From Pseudomonadota bacterium (lineage in GTDB: Bacteria > Desulfobacterota > Desulfovibrionia > Desulfovibrionales > Desulfovibrionaceae), in NCBI GenBank assembly GCA_023417745.1, contig JAEZEM010000480.1, positions 1-15,632 on the forward strand: a stretch of 15,632 nt of DNA. Reading direction: 5' to 3'. The position numbers and the translations under genes were made by a program. The notes below the pieces were generated by a model. The model ran no database searches and was not told the DNA's origin. It saw only the letters and a program-made list of their open reading frames with translations. Positions within the stretch are counted from its first letter, which is position 1. Each line of letters begins with the position of its first letter. This document shows, in pieces, positions 1 through 6,527 of the stretch.

Positions 1-34
1 AAAAGCGACGATTGCTGTCATGGAACCTTCGTCG
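1..34 (-). terminator. Possible intrinsic terminator of the tRNA gene
   Basis: Read on the minus strand, the six bases just after the encoded CCA (positions 29-34) pair with positions 6-11 (CGACGA with TCGTCG) across a 17-nt loop. They are followed by C and TTTT running off the window edge at 1-4. Position and T-tract suit a Rho-independent terminator. The loop is long and the T-tract is cut by the window edge, so the call is tentative. Confidence 0.4.
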
Positions 35-110
35 TGGTGGGCCCACCAGGATTCGAACCTGGGACCTGCCGGTTATGAGCCGGTGGCTCTGCCAACTGAG
101 CTATAGGCCC
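35..110 (-). tRNA. tRNA with CAU anticodon (elongator Met or lysidine-modified Ile2)
   Basis: A complete cloverleaf can be folded. The 7-bp acceptor stem is GGGCCTA with TGGGCCC (one T-G wobble), the D stem is GCTC/GAGC, the anticodon loop is CTCATAA with CAT at 75-77, and the T arm is CCAGG-TTCGAAT-CCTGG. Discriminator A and CCA are encoded. The anticodon stem lacks the three G:C pairs typical of initiator tRNA, so it is not fMet. The acceptor pairs 4-69 and 5-68 are C-G, the pairs that TilS uses to recognise the minor isoleucine tRNA in E. coli, so tRNA-Ile2 (read as AUA after lysidine modification) is a serious alternative to elongator tRNA-Met. Position 27-43 is an A/C mismatch. The tRNA call itself is very secure; the amino acid is not settled. 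Confidence 0.97.
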
Positions 111-132
111 ATGCCGCGATAGCGAACTGGTA

Positions 133-162
133 TTGATACGCCGTGCGCCGCGACCCTGTCAA
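133..162 (-). promoter_or_regulatory. Sigma-70-type promoter of the tRNA
   Basis: On the minus strand a perfect -35 box TTGACA (157-162) is followed after 18 bp by TATCAA (133-138), which matches four of six -10 positions. Transcription would begin near 126, leaving a leader of about 16 nt before the tRNA 5' end at 110. The position is right for a tRNA gene transcribed alone. Confidence 0.65.
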
Positions 163-203
163 GGCCCTGCCCGCCCGCGACACCCTCGCCCAGAGCCCCC
201 ATG

Positions 204-262
204 CAGGGAGGGTCCGGGAGGGCTTAGCCCCTCCCGGCCGCCGGAGGCATCCCTCTCCTTCC
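204..262 (+). repeat. Dispersed hairpin repeat, copy A
   Basis: A 9-bp stem (CCGGGAGGG at 214-222 with CCCTCCCGG at 229-237) is followed by the fixed tail CCGCCGGAGGCAT (238-250) and a pyrimidine-rich run. It is preceded by CAGGGAGGGT (204-213), which is also found outside the stem of copy E. It ends just short of the stop codon of the reductase-like gene at 267. No T-tract follows the stem on either strand, so it is not a classical intrinsic terminator. Confidence 0.8.
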
Positions 263-266
263 TCTC

Positions 267-1172
267 TTATTTGGCGTCCTTCCCGGCGCGTTCCTTCACA
301 TGGGCGATGGCGGCGCGGCCGGCCTTGGCGCCTTCGCCCACGGCCACGCTGATTTGCATAAAATGGCCCACGCAGTCGCCGGCGGCGAAAACGCCCGGCA
401 CGTTGGTCTTTTGCTCGTGGTCGGCCTCGATGAACGCGCCCCGGGTGGCGACGCCCAGGGTCTTGGCGAAGTCCAGGGCCGAGGCTTGGCCCATGGCCAC
501 AAACAGGCCCTCGGCGGCGATTTCGGTCCCGTCCTCCAAGGTCGCGCCGGCCATGGCCGGCTGGCCGGACAGGCGCACGATCTTGGCGGTGGAGACGGCA
601 ATGCCGGCATCGGCCAGGCTGGCGGCGAACCGCTCGTCCATGGCCGGCTCCTTGCCTTGCGTGTAGATGACGACGTCGGAGGTGAAGTTGGTCAGCTCAA
701 GAGCCTGGTTGGCGGCGTAGTTGCCTTCGCCGACCACGACCACCTTGCGGCCCCGGTAGAAAAAGCCGTCGCAGCTCACGCAGTAGGACACGCCCTTGCC
801 GTCGTAGTCGCCGATGTTGGCGATGCCGGGGCGCACCCGGTTGACGCCGGCGGCGATGACGATGGCCTCGGCCTCGATTTCGTCCTTGTCGGTGACGCAG
901 TGGAAGCCGCCGTTATCGGTCATATGCACGGCCAGCACGCGCTCGCAGGCGATGCGCGCGCCAAAGCGCCCGGCCTGCCTGACGCCGCGTTCGATGAGTT
1001 CGCGGCCGGAGATGGTTTCCGGGAAGCCGAAATAGTTGTCGATGTCGTAGTCGCCGGCGATTTTGGGTTCGCAGCCGGCGACCAGGGTTTCCAGGCCGGC
1101 CCGGGCGGTGTAAATGGCGGCGGAAAGGCCGGCCGGGCCGGAGCCGATGACGAGGCATTGAGTCTTTTGCAT
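267..1172 (-). CDS. Thioredoxin-reductase-like FAD flavoprotein lacking the NADPH motif
   Basis: This 301-residue protein has the length and order of the low-molecular-weight thioredoxin reductase family. The N-terminal FAD motif GSGPAG is at 10-15, the redox-active pair CVSC at 131-134 sits in the family signature before DGFFYRG, a second Rossmann motif GEGNYAA is at 148-154, and the C-terminal FAD motif GVFAAGDC is at 260-267. The family normally reduces thioredoxin with NADPH. Here the HRRxxxR motif that binds the NADPH 2'-phosphate is absent: the matching stretch reads IYTQGKEPAMDER (169-181). Desulfovibrio vulgaris is known to have, besides the classical enzyme, an NADH-using one and an NAD(P)H-independent isoform, so this may be one of those. 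The start at 1172 is chosen for a GGGAG ribosome site and because the FAD motif follows at the normal distance. An upstream in-frame extension to 1316 has no family similarity. It is cytoplasmic and divergent from the histidine kinase. Confidence 0.9.
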   Translation of the reverse strand: MQKTQCLVIGSGPAGLSAAIYTARAGLETLVAGCEPKIAGDYDIDNYFGFPETISGRELIERGVRQAGRFGARIACERVLAVHMTDNGGFHCVTDKDEIEAEAIVIAAGVNRVRPGIANIGDYDGKGVSYCVSCDGFFYRGRKVVVVGEGNYAANQALELTNFTSDVVIYTQGKEPAMDERFAASLADAGIAVSTAKIVRLSGQPAMAGATLEDGTEIAAEGLFVAMGQASALDFAKTLGVATRGAFIEADHEQKTNVPGVFAAGDCVGHFMQISVAVGEGAKAGRAAIAHVKERAGKDAK

Positions 1173-1211
1173 GTTGTCGTCTCCCTTGCCGCGCCGTCCC
1201 GCGCACGAATG

Positions 1212-1230
1212 CCCCGGCTCATGACCGGGG
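1212..1230 (-). other. Small hairpin in the leader of the reductase-like gene
   Basis: CCCCGG (1212-1217) and CCGGGG (1225-1230) form a 6-bp stem around a 7-nt loop, about 40 nt before the start codon at 1172. No T-tract follows. It may sit in the 5' untranslated region, but in GC-rich DNA a stem this short is weak evidence of function. Confidence 0.3.
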
Positions 1231-1263
1231 AGCGGGGGCGGCATGGCCCTTGGCCGCGCCGCG

Positions 1264-1292
1264 TTGTCTTGGGCGCGACCCTGGCGTAGAAT
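1264..1292 (+). promoter_or_regulatory. Sigma-70-type promoter of the hybrid histidine kinase
   Basis: TTGTCT (1264-1269) and TAGAAT (1287-1292) lie exactly 17 bp apart, each close to its consensus. Transcription would start near 1299, giving a leader of about 59 nt to the ATG at 1358. This also argues against starting translation at the in-frame ATG at 1250, which lies upstream of the promoter. Confidence 0.65.
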
Positions 1293-1357
1293 GCGCACTC
1301 GACGTGCGCTTGGCAAGCCCCGAGGCCAGGTTGCGCGCCCTCGTAAAGGAGTCAGGC

Positions 1358-4117
1358 ATGGCCGATACGCCGTCCGTCGATCCCGTTTTGTCCCTGGAAC
1401 TGGTGCAAAGCCTCTATGAGAAAGCGCCGGTCATGCTCCATTCCCTTGACGGCCAGGGCCGGCTGCTGTCGGTCAACGCCAGATGGCGGCAGACCCTGGG
1501 CTACGGCCTGGACCCGGTGGTCGGGAGGTCATTCGGGGACTTCATGACCCCGGTTTCGCGGGCGGATTTCCAGGCCACCATGCCGCAATTCGTGCGAGAC
1601 GGCCGCATCACGGACAAACCGTACCAGCTCCTGGCCAGCGACGGCCGCGTCGTTGAGGTACTGCTCTCGGCCGTGGGGGAATACGATGCCTCGGGAACAT
1701 TTCGGCGTTCCCTGGCGGCGCTCGTGGACGTGACCGGTCGACGGCAGGCCGAGGAGGCCCTGGCCAAAAGCGAGGAGCTTTTCCGGCTGGCCTTCGAGAA
1801 CGCCAATGAAGGGCTGGCCATGGTGGGCCTGGATGGCCGATTCCTGCGGGTCAACGCGGCCCTGTGCCGGTTTTTCGGCTACGAAGCCGAAGCGTTGCTC
1901 GGGAAAAGCGTCAACGACTTGGCCGCCGAGGGTCACGAGGCGGTCAGTCCCCGTTCCATCTCCTTGGCCCTGGCCGGGGTGCGCGAGGAATTCCGCTTCG
2001 AAAAGCGCTACCGGCACACCCAGGGCGAGGACGTCTGGGGGCAGGTCTCGGCCAAGCTCGTGCGCGGCAGCGGCGGGGAACCGCTCTATTTTATTTGCCA
2101 TCTCCTGGACGTCACCGAGGCGCGCCGCACCGCCGCCCGGCTCACCTTGCACGCCAACACCCTGGAGGCGTTGCTGCGCCTGGGCCGTATGCGCGGGGCC
2201 ACTCTGGCCGCCCTTGGCGAGTTCGTGCTCTCCCGGGGCGTGGCCCTGACAGCCAGCCTAAGCGGGCTTGCGGCCATGTCCGACCCGGCGACCGGCCGCT
2301 TTGCCGTGCTGGCCGCCGGCAGCGAGGCTCTGGCGATCTTTGGTCTGGCGGAGGGAGTCCGGGAATTTGACATTCGGGAAGTGCCGAGCCTGGCCATGGC
2401 TGTGGGCGACCTGCGGCCGGTGGTGGCGGACACGCCCATCTGTCGGCTGGCCACGGCCCTTCGCGGCGACGGCCAGACGCTTATCCTGGCCGCGGTCGGC
2501 CGGGCTACGCCGTATGGCGACGATGACATCAACCGCCTCACACTCCTTGGCGAAGGCGTGCTGCGCCACGTCAAGGAACGCCGCCGCGAGGAGGACCTGA
2601 CCACGGCCCGGCGGCAGGCCGAGGCGGCCAGCCAAGCCAAGAGCGGCTTTCTGGCCAACATGAGCCACGAGATCCGAACCCCGCTGTCCGGCATCATCGG
2701 ACTCACCCAGATGACCCTGACCCAGAATCCCAGGCCGGAGATCCGGGAGAACCTGGAACTGATCCTCGATTCCTCCCGGTCGCTTCTGGGCATCGTCAAC
2801 GACATCCTGGATTTTTCCAAGATCGAAGCCGGCAAGATGGAGTTCGTGCCGGTGGATTTCGACCCGCGCGACACCCTGGACCGGACCATGAAATCATTCC
2901 AGTTCTCGGCCCGGCAAAAGGGACTGACCCTTGGGGTGCGCATCGATCCGCAGGTGCCGGCCATGGTCCACGGCGACCCTGACCGCATCATGCAGGTGGT
3001 GCGCAATCTGGTCGGCAACGCGCTCAAATTCACGGACCAGGGCGAGGTGGAAGTCACCTTGTCCCTGGCCCGGCCGGGCGATCCCATGCTGGTTTCGTGC
3101 AGCGTGCGCGACACTGGCATCGGCATTCCCGAGGACCGGTTGCACGAGCTTTTCCAGGTTTTTTCCCAGCTCGAATCCACCCGGGCCAAGCGCTACGGCG
3201 GCACGGGGCTGGGGCTGGCCATCAGCCGACGGCTGGTGGAGATGATGGGCGGGGCCATCGACGTGGAGAGCGTGCCGGGCCAGGGCAGCACGTTCACCTT
3301 CACCGTGTCCCTGCGCCCGGCCACCGAGGCCGCGCCCGAGCCGCAGCGGCCGACCGCCGCCGCCCAGGTCGGCGGTTTTGCCGGGTTGCGGGTGCTTTTG
3401 GCCGAAGACAACCAGGTCAACCGGCTTTTTCTCAAGCACTTCCTGGCTGAGGCCGGCTGCCAGGTGCGCCTGGCCGGCTCGGGTTTGCAAGCCCTGGAAC
3501 TCCTTTGTCAGGAACCGGCCGATCTCGTGCTCATGGACATCCAGATGCCGGAGATGGACGGAGCCGAGGCCACCCGGCGCATCCGGGAAGGCGAGGCCGG
3601 GGAGGCGGCCCGGGGCATGCCGGTGGTGGCGCTGACCGCCTACAGCATGAAGGGCGACCGGGAACGGTTTTTGGCGGTGGGCCTGGACGACTACGTGTCC
3701 AAGCCGGTGGACGTGGACGAACTGTTCATGGTCATGCGCCGGGTGCTGGCCCGCCCGGCGGAGTCGGCCAAGCCGGAGGTGTCCGCCGCCGGAGTCATGG
3801 ACCTTGAATATTACGAGCAGCGGGGCAAGTCGGCCTTTGCCCGGGAAATTTGCCGCATGTTCCTGGAGGAGAGCCCGCAGGTGGTAGCTTCCCTGGAAAC
3901 GGCCATGCGCGAGGCCAACTGGGAAGCGGCCGGCGACGCCGCCCACACCCTGCTCGGCATGGCCGTGCCGTTGCGGGCCAGGGGGCTGACCGAAGGTGCG
4001 CGCAAGTTGCAAGAGGCCGGCCTTTCCGGCGACTCCGAAGGCTGCCGCGACGCCTGTCGGCTGGTGGTCGAGGAGCTGGGCCGGGTCCAGGCGGCCATTG
4101 GCGAGCTGCTCAAGTAA
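1358..4117 (+). CDS. Cytoplasmic hybrid sensor histidine kinase (PAS-PAS-GAF-HisKA-HATPase-REC-HPt)
   Basis: This is a 919-residue two-component sensor carrying a full internal phosphorelay. Domains in order: PAS 1 (about 15-128), PAS 2 (about 138-256), and a GAF_2-like region (about 265-405, ending in the typical VGRATPYGDDDINRLTLL). The kinase core follows with H-box MSHEIRTPLSG (phospho-His 437), N-box RNLVGNALKF (549-558), G1 DTGIGIP (585-591) and G2 GGTGLGLAIS (614-623). The receiver domain (about 677-798) has acidic E683/D684, phospho-Asp 727, Thr760 and Lys782. A C-terminal HPt domain (about 815-917) has phospho-His 863 in AAHTLLG. No transmembrane segment or signal peptide is visible, so the signal is probably sensed in the cytoplasm. 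The start at 1358 has AAAGGAG upstream. The phosphate would go His437-Asp727-His863 and then to a response regulator not encoded here. The ligand is unknown; its divergent neighbour, a redox flavoprotein, hints at redox but proves nothing. Confidence 0.95.
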   Translation: MADTPSVDPVLSLELVQSLYEKAPVMLHSLDGQGRLLSVNARWRQTLGYGLDPVVGRSFGDFMTPVSRADFQATMPQFVRDGRITDKPYQLLASDGRVVEVLLSAVGEYDASGTFRRSLAALVDVTGRRQAEEALAKSEELFRLAFENANEGLAMVGLDGRFLRVNAALCRFFGYEAEALLGKSVNDLAAEGHEAVSPRSISLALAGVREEFRFEKRYRHTQGEDVWGQVSAKLVRGSGGEPLYFICHLLDVTEARRTAARLTLHANTLEALLRLGRMRGATLAALGEFVLSRGVALTASLSGLAAMSDPATGRFAVLAAGSEALAIFGLAEGVREFDIREVPSLAMAVGDLRPVVADTPICRLATALRGDGQTLILAAVGRATPYGDDDINRLTLLGEGVLRHVKERRREEDLTTARRQAEAASQAKSGFLANMSHEIRTPLSGIIGLTQMTLTQNPRPEIRENLELILDSSRSLLGIVNDILDFSKIEAGKMEFVPVDFDPRDTLDRTMKSFQFSARQKGLTLGVRIDPQVPAMVHGDPDRIMQVVRNLVGNALKFTDQGEVEVTLSLARPGDPMLVSCSVRDTGIGIPEDRLHELFQVFSQLESTRAKRYGGTGLGLAISRRLVEMMGGAIDVESVPGQGSTFTFTVSLRPATEAAPEPQRPTAAAQVGGFAGLRVLLAEDNQVNRLFLKHFLAEAGCQVRLAGSGLQALELLCQEPADLVLMDIQMPEMDGAEATRRIREGEAGEAARGMPVVALTAYSMKGDRERFLAVGLDDYVSKPVDVDELFMVMRRVLARPAESAKPEVSAAGVMDLEYYEQRGKSAFAREICRMFLEESPQVVASLETAMREANWEAAGDAAHTLLGMAVPLRARGLTEGARKLQEAGLSGDSEGCRDACRLVVEELGRVQAAIGELLK

Positions 4118-4140
4118 ACGCCGCCATAGCTCGCAACGAT

Positions 4141-4174
4141 AAAGCCCTCCCCGGCCGGAGCCAGGGAGGGCTTT
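4141..4174 (+). terminator. Intrinsic terminator of the histidine kinase gene
   Basis: A perfect 10-bp stem (AAAGCCCTCC at 4141-4150 with GGAGGGCTTT at 4165-4174) encloses a 14-nt GC-rich loop, 23 nt after the kinase stop codon. The T-rich end (CTTTAATAT) is short. Its A-rich left arm would also give T residues on the opposite strand, so it could serve both convergent genes. Confidence 0.7.
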
Positions 4175-4190
4175 AATATCCCTTTGCCCA

Positions 4191-4250
4191 TGTGGGGGGG
4201 CCGGGGGCCTCAGGCCCCCGGCCGCCGGAGGCATTCTTCCTGTCTTTCCT
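4191..4250 (+). repeat. Dispersed hairpin repeat, copy B
   Basis: A perfect inverted repeat (CCGGGGGCCT, one base, AGGCCCCCGG; 4201-4221) is followed by the 19-nt fixed tail CCGCCGGAGGCATTCTTCC (4222-4240) and a pyrimidine-rich run. It lies between the convergent kinase and WD40 genes, just beyond the WD40 stop at 4256. Copy D has the identical tail but a one-base-pair different stem. Confidence 0.85.
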
Positions 4251-4255
4251 TGCCG

Positions 4256-5275
4256 TTACGCCATCTGCATATAAAACATCGGTCCGCCGTCGCTGCCGCC
4301 GGCCAGGCGGCGGCCGTCGGGGGACCAGACGAGGCTGGTCACGCGGTGGCTTTCCAGGGCGAAGAGCGGCGCGGCCCCTTGGCGCGCGGCGCTGCCGAGA
4401 AACACCACGCCGCCGTCGAAGCCGCCGGCAATCAAGGGCAGGGCGGGGTGGGCGGCCACGGCCCCGAGCAGGCCGTGTTCGAAGATGCCGAAGACCGTGG
4501 CCTCGCGGGTGGCCGGATCAACGTCCGCGCCCACGGGCCAGCCGACGAAAGCGCGTTCGCCGCCGGTCCACAGGACGCCGCCGTCGCTGGAAAAGGACAG
4601 GCAACGCACCTTGGCCGGGTAGCCTTCCAGCAGGTAGCCGGCGGACTGGGCCAGGTCGTAGACGCGCACGGACTTGTCCTGAGTGGCCAGGGCCATTTTG
4701 TCGTTGTCCGGGGAGAAGACCACGGTGAGGTTGGAGCCGGCCCCTTCCAGGCGGTTGCCGGGCGTGCCCGGGCGCGGCGGGGCGTAGACGGTGACGCCGT
4801 CGTAGTGGCTGGCGGCCAGGGTGCGGCCGTCGGGGCTGACGGCCAGGCCGGCCACGGCGCTTGGCAGTTCCGGCAGGGGGGCCGGGGCAAAGTCGGGTCC
4901 GGGGAAGAGCACCACCTGCTTGCCCACGGCCACGGCCAACACCCGGCCGTCGGGGCTGGCGGCGGCGTGTTCGACCCACTGGCCGGGGAAAGCGGCCAGT
5001 TCGCGACAGCCGGTTTCCAGGGTGGTCAGGACGGCCCGGCCGTCGTCGCCGCCGGTCAAGAAACCGTGGGGCGAGGCGGCCAGGCACAGGGTCGCGCCGG
5101 TGTGGGGCGTGGCGAATTCGGTCTCGCCGGTTTCGGCCTCGACCAGGGCGAGGCGGCCGTCGCCCAGGGCGTAGGCAATGGTTTCGCCGTCGGGCGAAAA
5201 GGAACATGCGGCGACGTAGGCGCCGAAGTCGGCCCGCATGAGGCCTTTGAGTTCCGCGTCGGGAGTAAACGTCAT
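4256..5275 (-). CDS. WD40-type beta-propeller protein, partner of the COG0523 GTPase
   Basis: This 339-residue protein is built of about eight blade-like repeats with the WD40 strand pattern. SPDG turns are clearest at 27-30, 107-110, 147-150 and 318-321, with variants at 188-191 (SPDN) and 229-232 (SSDG). A WD-like blade end, SVRVYDLA, is at 202-209. There is no signal peptide or membrane segment, so it is probably a cytoplasmic scaffold rather than an enzyme. The start codon lies 4 nt beyond the GTPase stop, and its AGGAGG ribosome site is inside the end of that gene, so the two are translated together. WD40 proteins beside COG0523 GTPases occur in zinc-responsive operons of other proteobacteria; a role in metal delivery is inferred from that pairing only. 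The client is unknown. Confidence 0.9.
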   Translation of the reverse strand: MTFTPDAELKGLMRADFGAYVAACSFSPDGETIAYALGDGRLALVEAETGETEFATPHTGATLCLAASPHGFLTGGDDGRAVLTTLETGCRELAAFPGQWVEHAAASPDGRVLAVAVGKQVVLFPGPDFAPAPLPELPSAVAGLAVSPDGRTLAASHYDGVTVYAPPRPGTPGNRLEGAGSNLTVVFSPDNDKMALATQDKSVRVYDLAQSAGYLLEGYPAKVRCLSFSSDGGVLWTGGERAFVGWPVGADVDPATREATVFGIFEHGLLGAVAAHPALPLIAGGFDGGVVFLGSAARQGAAPLFALESHRVTSLVWSPDGRRLAGGSDGGPMFYMQMA

Positions 5276-5279
5276 GGTC

Positions 5280-6290
5280 CTAGGCCTCCTTGGCCGCGCA
5301 ACCGGCGAGGCCGTCTTCGAGGGCGGTGCGGTCCAGGTCGCGGCCGATGAACACGGCCCGGCTCTGGCGTCTTTCGCCTTCGGCCCAGGGCGTGCCCCAG
5401 GCGGTTTCCAGATACATGTGCACGCCGTGGAAGATGAAGCGCTGCTTGGCCCCGGCCACGTCCAGGATACCCTTGGAGCGGTAGATGTCCTGGCCCTTGG
5501 AGGCGAGCAGCGTGCGCAGGAACTCGCCGAGCTTGTCCGGGTCCAGGGGGGCGTCCAGGGTGAAGCTCAGGGACTGGATGCCGTGGTCGTGGACGTGGCC
5601 GTGCTTGTGGTCTTCCTCGGGCCGGTAGGGGGCCAGCCCGCCTGGGGCAAGCCCGGCCGGCGCCGGCCCGCCCAGGGGCAGGCGGGTCAAGTCGAAGGCC
5701 TTGCGGTCCAGGAGCACGTCCATGGGAACCTGGCAGCGCGTGGTCTCCAGGACCTGGGCCGTGTCGTTGATCCGGGCGATGGTCTGGCGGATGTCGGCCA
5801 CCTCGGCCTCGGGCACGAGGTCGGTTTTGTTGAGCAGGATCAGGTCGGCATAGACGACCTGTTCCAGGGCTTGCCTGTTTTCGGCGGCGTGGCGGCGAAA
5901 GTGCAGGGCGTCGACCACGGTGACGACCGAGTCCAGGCGAAAGGCGTCGCCGGTGTCCTCGTCCATGGAAAAGGTCTGGATGATGGCGGCGGGATCGGCC
6001 AGACCGGTGGTTTCGACCAGCACGGCGTCGTAGGCTCCCCGGCGCTTGGCCAGACCGGACAGCACGCGGATGAGGTCGCCGCGCACGGAGCAGCAGATGC
6101 AGCCGTTGTTCATGAGGTAGATCTCCTCGTCGGAGGAGACCACCAGTTCGTTGTCGATGCCGATTTCACCGAATTCGTTGACGATGACGGCGAACTTGCG
6201 GCCGTGGGCCTCGGTGAGGAGGCGGTTTAACAGCGTGGTCTTGCCGGCCCCGAGAAAGCCGGTGAGTACGGTGACGGGTACGGATGCCAT
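5280..6290 (-). CDS. COG0523/CobW-family metallochaperone GTPase (G3E family)
   Basis: This 336-residue P-loop GTPase has Walker A GFLGAGKTTLL (11-21), the metal-binding signature CICC (C64, C66, C67), a switch/Walker-B region ETTGLADP (93-100), base-recognition NKTD (154-157) and a His-rich linker HKHGHVHDHG (228-237). A CobW C-terminal domain spans about 238-325. Family members load or allocate Zn, Co, Ni or Fe in the cytoplasm; the metal cannot be read from sequence. Without cobalamin genes nearby and with a WD40 partner, the zinc-linked subgroup is the likeliest guess. The ATG at 6288-6290 is the only usable start before residue 60. It is unusual because a terminator-like hairpin and its T-tract end one base before this ATG, so the ribosome site is replaced by the stem's G-run. 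Expression may depend on opening that hairpin. The gene is probably co-transcribed with the WD40 gene. Confidence 0.95.
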   Translation of the reverse strand: MASVPVTVLTGFLGAGKTTLLNRLLTEAHGRKFAVIVNEFGEIGIDNELVVSSDEEIYLMNNGCICCSVRGDLIRVLSGLAKRRGAYDAVLVETTGLADPAAIIQTFSMDEDTGDAFRLDSVVTVVDALHFRRHAAENRQALEQVVYADLILLNKTDLVPEAEVADIRQTIARINDTAQVLETTRCQVPMDVLLDRKAFDLTRLPLGGPAPAGLAPGGLAPYRPEEDHKHGHVHDHGIQSLSFTLDAPLDPDKLGEFLRTLLASKGQDIYRSKGILDVAGAKQRFIFHGVHMYLETAWGTPWAEGERRQSRAVFIGRDLDRTALEDGLAGCAAKEA

Positions 6291-6326
6291 GAAAAACCCC
6301 CGGGGTTGGTCTACGGACCCCGGGGG
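6291..6326 (-). terminator. Terminator-type hairpin abutting the GTPase start codon (candidate attenuator)
   Basis: On the minus strand a perfect 10-bp GC stem (CCCCCGGGGT at 6317-6326 pairing with ACCCCGGGGG at 6297-6306) with a 10-nt loop is followed by TTTTT (6292-6296), one C and then the ATG of the GTPase gene. This is the textbook form of an intrinsic terminator. No room remains between it and the ATG for another promoter, so GTPase transcripts must pass through it. It could end the upstream 69-residue gene's transcript or act as an attenuator or ribosome-site block. Confidence 0.7.
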
Positions 6327-6527
6327 GTATCACCAAATTGGCCGAAGGGCCAGTCGTCGGGGGAGTGTCGGGTTGGCCTGGGGGGCCTGCCCCGCCCCTG
6401 TCAAAACAGGTCGCTCGGGGCGCGCCGCCTCGGGCCGAACAGGCAGCGTTTCGGGGGAGATGCCGCTCTCCGGCTCTCTGAGCCGAGGCGGGCGGCGCTT
6501 CCCGGGACCAGCCGTGTCCGGCTACGG
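6327..6527 (-). ncRNA. Structured spacer/leader RNA upstream of the GTPase gene (candidate)
   Basis: Read on the minus strand, the spacer between the 69-residue gene and the GTPase holds a 12-bp long-range helix with one 4-nt bulge (6483-6498 with 6422-6433). Enclosed or overlapping hairpins include CGGCTC/GAGCCG (6471-6485). Further stems are CCTGT-loop-ACAGG (6397-6410) and TGGCC-CTTC-GGCCA (6339-6352), then the terminator-type hairpin. No known riboswitch consensus (cobalamin, fluoride, NiCo, glycine) was recognised. GC-rich DNA folds easily, so function is inferred from the helix length, the order of elements and the terminal hairpin. Confidence 0.4.

Noticed and set aside
300..1289. Long plus-strand open frame opposite the reductase-like gene
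   Set aside because: Gly/Ala/Val/His-rich composition typical of an antisense reading of GC-rich codons; the minus-strand frame has clear family motifs.
1250..1357. 36-residue N-terminal extension of the histidine kinase
   Set aside because: It would begin upstream of a good promoter (1264-1292), has no ribosome site and no domain similarity; the ATG at 1358 has AAAGGAG.
4184..5350. Long plus-strand open frame over the WD40 gene
   Set aside because: Antisense reading with Gly/Gln/Ala bias and no motif; it also runs through repeat copy B.
6291..6527. Cobalamin, fluoride or NiCo riboswitch upstream of the CobW-family gene
   Set aside because: No B12 box or other known consensus was found by eye; kept only as an unclassified structured leader.
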